Positions 4,948 to 8,866 of a stretch of DNA of 8,866 nucleotides are shown here, in pieces. Source of the DNA: DATLFA01 sp039934635 (lineage in GTDB: Bacteria > Actinomycetota > Acidimicrobiia > Acidimicrobiales > WLNW01); contig JBDTLT010000227.1 of the NCBI GenBank assembly GCA_039934635.1, forward strand, positions 1-8,866, read 5' to 3'. The position numbers were made by a program, and so were the translations under genes. The notes beneath the pieces are model-generated. The model saw only the letters and a list, made by a program, of their open reading frames with translations. It was not told the origin of the DNA and ran no database searches. Position 1 is the stretch's first letter; each line of letters starts with the position of its first letter.

Positions 4948-6462
4948 ATGATCAGTCCGTCGCGCGATCGCTTCTGTGAGTTGGCGCGCCAGCATCGTGT
5001 GGTGCCCGTGTGGCGCCATGTGTTGGGCGATCTGACCACGCCCGTCGCCGCATTCGCGCGTGTCGTCGGCGACGGCTACGGCTTCTTGCTCGAGTCGGTC
5101 GAACACGGCGAGCGGTGGAGCCGCTGGTCGTTCATCGGCCGTCATCCACTGGCCACGCTCACCTTGCGCGATGGCGTCGTCACCGTCGAGGGCGATCTCC
5201 ACTGCGACATCCCGCTCGACAAGGGAATGCTCGTCGCACTCGACGCATTGCTCGCTGCCTATCGGTCGCCCGAGTTCGAAGAGCTCCCGCCGTTGCACAG
5301 TGGCCTCCTCGGCTACCTCGGCTACGACATCGTGCGCGAGGTCGAACATCTACCGGACGTACCGCCCGACCCGATCGGTTCGCCCGACGCGGTGATGTCG
5401 ATCATCGGCGAATTGGCGGCGTATGACCATTGGCGCCAGCGCGTCACGCTCGTGGCCAACGTGTTGGTGCCGCCCGATTCGAGCGACGCCGAGATCGACG
5501 CCGCGTACGACGAGGCGATCGAGCGCATCGAGTCGATCGCCCGCGACGGCACCCGGCCCATCGACGAACCGTTGGTCGAGCCACCTCATCTGGATGACCC
5601 GCTGCCCGCGGTCACGTCGTCGATGGGCAAAGAGCTCTACTGCCGCGCGGTCGAAGTGGCCAAGGAATACATCCTCGCCGGCGACATCTTCCAAGTGGTG
5701 CTGGCGCAGCGATTCGGCCTGTCGCTCGATGCCGATCCATTCGACGTCTACCGGGTGTTGCGCCAGATCAATCCGAGCCCCTACATGTACTTCGTGCGCC
5801 TGCCCGAGTTGACGATCGTCGGCTCGTCGCCCGAACCGATGGTGCGCCTCACCGGCAACCGCGTCATCTCGCGGCCCATCGCCGGCACGCGTCGCCGCGG
5901 TAAGACCGAAGAAGACGATCGCCGTCTCGCGGGTGAGCTCACCGAGCATCCCAAAGAGCGCGCCGAGCACGTCATGTTGGTCGATCTGGCCCGCAACGAT
6001 GTCGGCCGCGTCGTCAAGTTCGGCACCGAGCGCGTGGACGAGATGATGACGCTCGAGCGGTACAGCCACGTGATGCACATGACGTCGCAGGTGTCCGGTG
6101 AGCTGGCGGCGGGCAAGACGCCCATCGACGTGTTGCGGGCGACGTTGCCGGCGGGCACCGTGTCGGGTGCGCCCAAGGTGCGGGCGATGGAGATCATCGA
6201 CGAGCTCGAGCCGGTCAAGCGGGGGCTCTATGCGGGCACGGTCGGCTACATCGACTTCAGCGGCAACATCGACACCGCCATCGCCATTCGCACGATGATC
6301 GTGCAGGGCAACAATGCGTGGGTGCAAGCCGGTGCGGGCGTGGTCGCCGACAGCGTGCCCGAGCAAGAGCACCTGGAGTGTGAGAACAAGGCACGAGCGT
6401 TGCTCGCCGCAGTTCCCGGTGCACGCCGCATGACCCAACAACGCCGGGCTCTGAGGGGATAG
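4948..6462 (+). CDS. trpE: Anthranilate synthase component I (TrpE)
   Basis: This 504-aa chorismate-utilising enzyme makes anthranilate, the first step of tryptophan synthesis, using ammonia from a TrpG amidotransferase that is not in this window. An N-terminal domain carries LLES (47-50), the element known to bind feedback tryptophan. The chorismate-binding domain shows NPSPYMYF (275-282), PIAGT (310-314), LVDLARND (344-351), GTVSGAPK (403-410) and AGAGVVADS (461-469). The alanine in PIAGT (Ala312) is diagnostic of TrpE; the related PabB usually has lysine there. Feedback inhibition is therefore expected. It starts at ATG 4948, 18 nt after hisI, with no obvious Shine-Dalgarno, and is probably co-transcribed with hisI. 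The length and motifs are complete. Confidence 0.96.
   Translation: MISPSRDRFCELARQHRVVPVWRHVLGDLTTPVAAFARVVGDGYGFLLESVEHGERWSRWSFIGRHPLATLTLRDGVVTVEGDLHCDIPLDKGMLVALDALLAAYRSPEFEELPPLHSGLLGYLGYDIVREVEHLPDVPPDPIGSPDAVMSIIGELAAYDHWRQRVTLVANVLVPPDSSDAEIDAAYDEAIERIESIARDGTRPIDEPLVEPPHLDDPLPAVTSSMGKELYCRAVEVAKEYILAGDIFQVVLAQRFGLSLDADPFDVYRVLRQINPSPYMYFVRLPELTIVGSSPEPMVRLTGNRVISRPIAGTRRRGKTEEDDRRLAGELTEHPKERAEHVMLVDLARNDVGRVVKFGTERVDEMMTLERYSHVMHMTSQVSGELAAGKTPIDVLRATLPAGTVSGAPKVRAMEIIDELEPVKRGLYAGTVGYIDFSGNIDTAIAIRTMIVQGNNAWVQAGAGVVADSVPEQEHLECENKARALLAAVPGARRMTQQRRALRG
6453..6458 (+). promoter_or_regulatory. Shine-Dalgarno for ygfZ
   Basis: GAGGGG lies in the last codons of trpE, 6 nt before ATG 6465, and fixes the ygfZ start only two bases after the trpE stop. 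It supports co-transcription of the two genes. Confidence 0.6.
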
Positions 6463-6464
6463 CA

Positions 6465-7343
6465 ATGACTGGCACCGTGTACAAACTCGATCGCGACATC
6501 ATCCGCATCGCCGGCCCCGACGCGATCTCGTACTTACACGGACAGCTCAGCCAAGACATTGTGGGTCTCGCGATCGGCGCCAGCGCATTCACGTTCCTGC
6601 TCGAACCGCAGGGCAAGGTCAGCGCGTGGGGCCGCATCACGCGGGTTGCCGACGATGCCGTTCTGTTCGATGTCGACCATGGCTTTGCCGACGTCACGAT
6701 GGCGCGACTGAACCGATTCAAGTTGCGCACCAAGGCCGACATCGAGCAGCTCGATTGGCCGGTCTTCGCGGTGCGCGGCGATAGCGAAAACGACCTCACC
6801 GACACCGGCGTGGTCGCCCAATTCGACTGGCCCGGCTTCGAGGGCGTCGATCTCATGGGCGGCGACCCCGCGTTCAGCACCACCGTCGGTGATTTTGCGG
6901 ACTACGAGCGTCTGCGCATCGAAGCGGGCCTGCCCGCGATGGGCCACGAGCTCGACGCGAACACCATTCCCGCCGAGGCCGGTGACGTGATCATCGACAA
7001 GTCGGTCAGCTTCACCAAGGGTTGTTACACCGGCCAAGAGCTCGTCGCGCGCGTCGACTCGCGCGGCAACAACACACCCCGACGCTTGCGGCTCGTGCGC
7101 ATCGACGACGGCGTTCCCCAAGAGGGGAGCGAGCTACTCGTCGACGACAAGGTCGTGGGCAAGCTGACGAGCGTGGCCGCGTCGGGCAACGGTGCGGTCG
7201 CGTTGGCCTACGTGCAGCGGGCGGTGGCGCCACCGGTCGATGCCGTGGTGGTCGATCAGGCCGGCCGCAAGTACACGAGCATCTGCGTGCCCCTTGCCGG
7301 TCCCTCATCGGCCGTGGGCACCGGCGAGCGCGCCGCGACGTGA
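6465..7343 (+). CDS. ygfZ: Folate-binding YgfZ/GcvT-like protein
   Basis: This 292-aa protein is of the YgfZ family, which resembles the glycine-cleavage T protein, binds a folate, and in E. coli and mitochondria (Iba57) helps make or repair certain Fe-S enzymes. The signature KGCYTGQE (185-192, with the family's invariant Cys187) is complete, and the N-terminal GPDAISYLHGQLSQD is the usual GcvT-like opening. The GAGGGG ribosome site is well placed and the start is 2 nt after trpE. The C-terminus runs about 10-15 residues past where homologues usually end, as a low-complexity tail (GPSSAVGTGERAAT) that is antisense to the kinase. It is not a GcvT enzyme, since GcvT is longer and lacks this motif. 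Cytosolic; its specific client enzyme is unknown. Confidence 0.93.
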   Translation: MTGTVYKLDRDIIRIAGPDAISYLHGQLSQDIVGLAIGASAFTFLLEPQGKVSAWGRITRVADDAVLFDVDHGFADVTMARLNRFKLRTKADIEQLDWPVFAVRGDSENDLTDTGVVAQFDWPGFEGVDLMGGDPAFSTTVGDFADYERLRIEAGLPAMGHELDANTIPAEAGDVIIDKSVSFTKGCYTGQELVARVDSRGNNTPRRLRLVRIDDGVPQEGSELLVDDKVVGKLTSVAASGNGAVALAYVQRAVAPPVDAVVVDQAGRKYTSICVPLAGPSSAVGTGERAAT

Positions 7344-8656
7344 CCGCCCATCGCGCCGACCAACTCGCGCGCGATGGCCAACCCGAGGCCTGATCCCGAC
7401 TCTTTCGGTGTCGGCCGCGCCTTGGCCACGTAGAGCCGTTCGAATACGTGCGGCAAGTCGTCGGCCGCGATGCCGTCGCCATCGTCGGCAACGCTGATCG
7501 TCACCCAACCTTCGTGCACGAACACCGACACATCGATGCGCGTGTGCGCGAACTTCAACGCGTTGTCGATGAGATTGGAGACCGCCTGATCGAGGCGCAT
7601 GGCGTCGATCGCGGCGAAGATCGGCGGAGCATCGAGAATATTCAGCGCGATATTTCGGTCAGACGCTTTCGGTACGAACGCGCGGGCCGTTCCCGCCACG
7701 ACCCCGACGACGTCGCCCGACACGACGTCGAACGAGAACGAGCGGGCGTCGAGGCGGGCGAGGTCGAGCAAGTCGGTGACCAGTCGGTTCAAACGCTGTG
7801 ACTGCGCGATGATGGTCTCCGCGGCCTTCTTGGGTTCGATCGCTTCGTCGGCCAATGCTTCCGCGTAGCCCTGGATCGACGTGAGCGGGGTGCGCAGGTC
7901 GTGCGTGATCGACATCAGGAACTGGCGCTCCAGGCCGCGAGCCCGTTCGAGTTGCACGGCCATCGAGTTGATCGAACGCGAGAGGTCCGCGACTTCGTCG
8001 GAGTCGCCGGTGCCCGGCTCGGGAACCCGGGCGGACAAGTCGCCCGACGCGATCGAGTGCGTCGTGGCTTGCGCGGCGCGCAGACGATTCGTCAGCCCGC
8101 GCGAAAGCCACAGCGCGATCACGAACCCGAGCGCGATGGTGCCCGCCGATGCGACCAGGAACCAGCCGAGCGCCGGACGCGCGTCCGACTCGGGCGGTCG
8201 CGCCACGACGACCACGTACTTGAGTGCGCGTTGTTCACCGACCGCCGCGGCGTACACGACGCGGCCGCGGTTGCCCGAGACAACGGTGTTGGGCGTCTTG
8301 AGCCGCGCGAGATCATCGGCGTCGAGACTGATGTTGCGCGGCGTGGTGCCGTCGAGGTTCTGCAGCGAGGTCCCGACGAGGATGCCGATGTCCTCCTCGC
8401 TCAGGTTGGACAACCCTTTGATGCGGTTGATGACAGCGCGTATCTCGGCCTGACGCGCCACCGCAGTGGTCGGTGCGGTGGCCCGGAACAAGATCGTCTC
8501 GTCGAGGATGGCGACGAGCGATGTTGCCTGGCGTTCGAGTTCACGTTGCGTCGTCTCGCGGGCGCTGAGTCGATCGAGGACGAACGTTCCCGCGCCCGCG
8601 ATCACGAGTGCGGCAATGACCGACCCGACGATGGCAAAGGTGATGCGACGGCGCAC
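7256..8656 (-). CDS. Membrane sensor histidine kinase (HAMP-HisKA-HATPase)
   Basis: This 466-aa class I histidine kinase has transmembrane helix 1 at about 5-27, an extracytoplasmic sensor of roughly 130 residues (28-162) with no recognised fold, and transmembrane helix 2 at about 163-185. A HAMP linker follows (186-240), then the HisKA helix with phospho-acceptor His252 in SITHDLRTPL. The ATPase domain has N-box NLIDNALKF (361-369), G1 DDGDG (391-395) and G2 GSGLGLAI (421-428). All catalytic elements are intact. The start is GTG 8656 on the minus strand; an ATG at 8666 is in another frame. It follows the response regulator by 9 nt, so the two form one operon and a cognate pair. The signal is unknown. 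The last 88 bp are antisense to the 3' end of ygfZ. Confidence 0.95.
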   Translation of the reverse strand: MRRRITFAIVGSVIAALVIAGAGTFVLDRLSARETTQRELERQATSLVAILDETILFRATAPTTAVARQAEIRAVINRIKGLSNLSEEDIGILVGTSLQNLDGTTPRNISLDADDLARLKTPNTVVSGNRGRVVYAAAVGEQRALKYVVVVARPPESDARPALGWFLVASAGTIALGFVIALWLSRGLTNRLRAAQATTHSIASGDLSARVPEPGTGDSDEVADLSRSINSMAVQLERARGLERQFLMSITHDLRTPLTSIQGYAEALADEAIEPKKAAETIIAQSQRLNRLVTDLLDLARLDARSFSFDVVSGDVVGVVAGTARAFVPKASDRNIALNILDAPPIFAAIDAMRLDQAVSNLIDNALKFAHTRIDVSVFVHEGWVTISVADDGDGIAADDLPHVFERLYVAKARPTPKESGSGLGLAIARELVGAMGGHVAARSPVPTADEGPARGTQMLVYLRPA

Positions 8657-8665
8657 GGTCAGCCA

Positions 8666-8866
8666 TCACGCCAGGCGATACCCGACACCCCATACGGTGT
8701 CGAGCGGCAGCGCGTCGCCGAACTTCTTGCGCAGCTGACGGACATGTACGTCGACGGTGCGGTCGTCGCCGATCCAGTCGAGGCCCCAGACGCCGTCGAG
8801 CAGTTGCCGGCGCGACAGCGCGCGGCCCTGGTTCTCACACAGGTACTGCAAGAGGTCGAACTCGCG
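8666..8866 (-). CDS. OmpR/PhoB-family response regulator, C-terminal DNA-binding domain (partial)
   Basis: The minus-strand frame is open from the window edge to TGA 8668-8666, giving 66 residues. They form a winged-helix effector domain: REFDLLQYL, then SRRQLLDGVWG, GDDRTVDVHVRQLRKKFGD (recognition helix) and the wing hairpin ending TVWGVGYRLA. The commoner TVRGVGYR has Trp in place of Arg here. The receiver domain with the phospho-accepting Asp lies past the edge. It precedes the histidine kinase by 9 nt on the same strand, so it is that kinase's partner. The target genes cannot be named from this piece. Confidence 0.93.
   Translation of the reverse strand, partial: REFDLLQYLCENQGRALSRRQLLDGVWGLDWIGDDRTVDVHVRQLRKKFGDALPLDTVWGVGYRLA

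Noticed and set aside
4948..6462. PabB (aminodeoxychorismate synthase) instead of TrpE
   Set aside because: PIAGT carries alanine where PabB usually has lysine, and the LLES tryptophan-binding element is present.
5350..6465. 371-codon open frame antisense to trpE
   Set aside because: Long antisense frames are common opposite GC-rich codon-biased genes. The translation is His/Arg/Asp-rich with no recognisable motif, and the trpE strand has complete family signatures.

Overview
This is a GC-rich, gene-dense chromosomal segment that looks like ordinary core metabolism of a high-GC Gram-positive bacterium (Actinomycetota). I favour the Acidimicrobiia/Ilumatobacter-like lineages, at moderate confidence. 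The reasons are the codon bias, the actinobacterial style of the histidine kinase and DinB-like protein, TANNNT -10 boxes placed almost directly on start codons, and a HisA that reads as true HisA rather than the bifunctional PriA of many other actinobacteria. No mobile element, CRISPR array, rRNA or tRNA is visible.

Layout. (1) 1-2777, plus strand: a tightly coupled histidine operon, hisC (last 17 codons only), hisB, hisH, hisA, hisF, each gene overlapping the next by 1-4 bases. (2) 2761-3408, minus strand: an alpha/beta hydrolase whose 3' end overlaps hisF by 17 bp. (3) 3434-3772, plus strand: an orphan GroES-like co-chaperonin followed by a clear hairpin-plus-T terminator. (4) 3773-3952: a 180-bp convergent gap with that terminator and a striking 15-16 bp inverted repeat inside a larger potentially foldable unit. 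(5) 3953-4486, minus strand: a DinB-like protein with an N-terminal CxxC. (6) 4567-7343, plus strand: hisI, trpE and ygfZ, closely spaced and probably one operon. (7) 7256-8866, minus strand: a two-component system, an OmpR-type regulator (C-terminal part only; its start lies past the window edge) followed by its sensor kinase. The kinase 3' end overlaps ygfZ by 88 bp.

How the genes work together. HisH and HisF form the glutamine-dependent imidazole glycerol phosphate synthase. HisI and HisA make its substrate, and HisB and HisC carry the product on towards histidinol phosphate. TrpE starts the tryptophan branch from chorismate. YgfZ is a folate-binding protein linked to Fe-S enzyme maintenance. 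The histidine genes are split: hisI is separated from hisBHAF by three unrelated genes with their own promoters. I found no clearly new biological system. The items most worth a second look are the structured 107-bp intergenic element, the repeated promoter geometry that predicts leaderless transcripts, the long antiparallel coding overlap, and the GroES-like gene standing without groEL.
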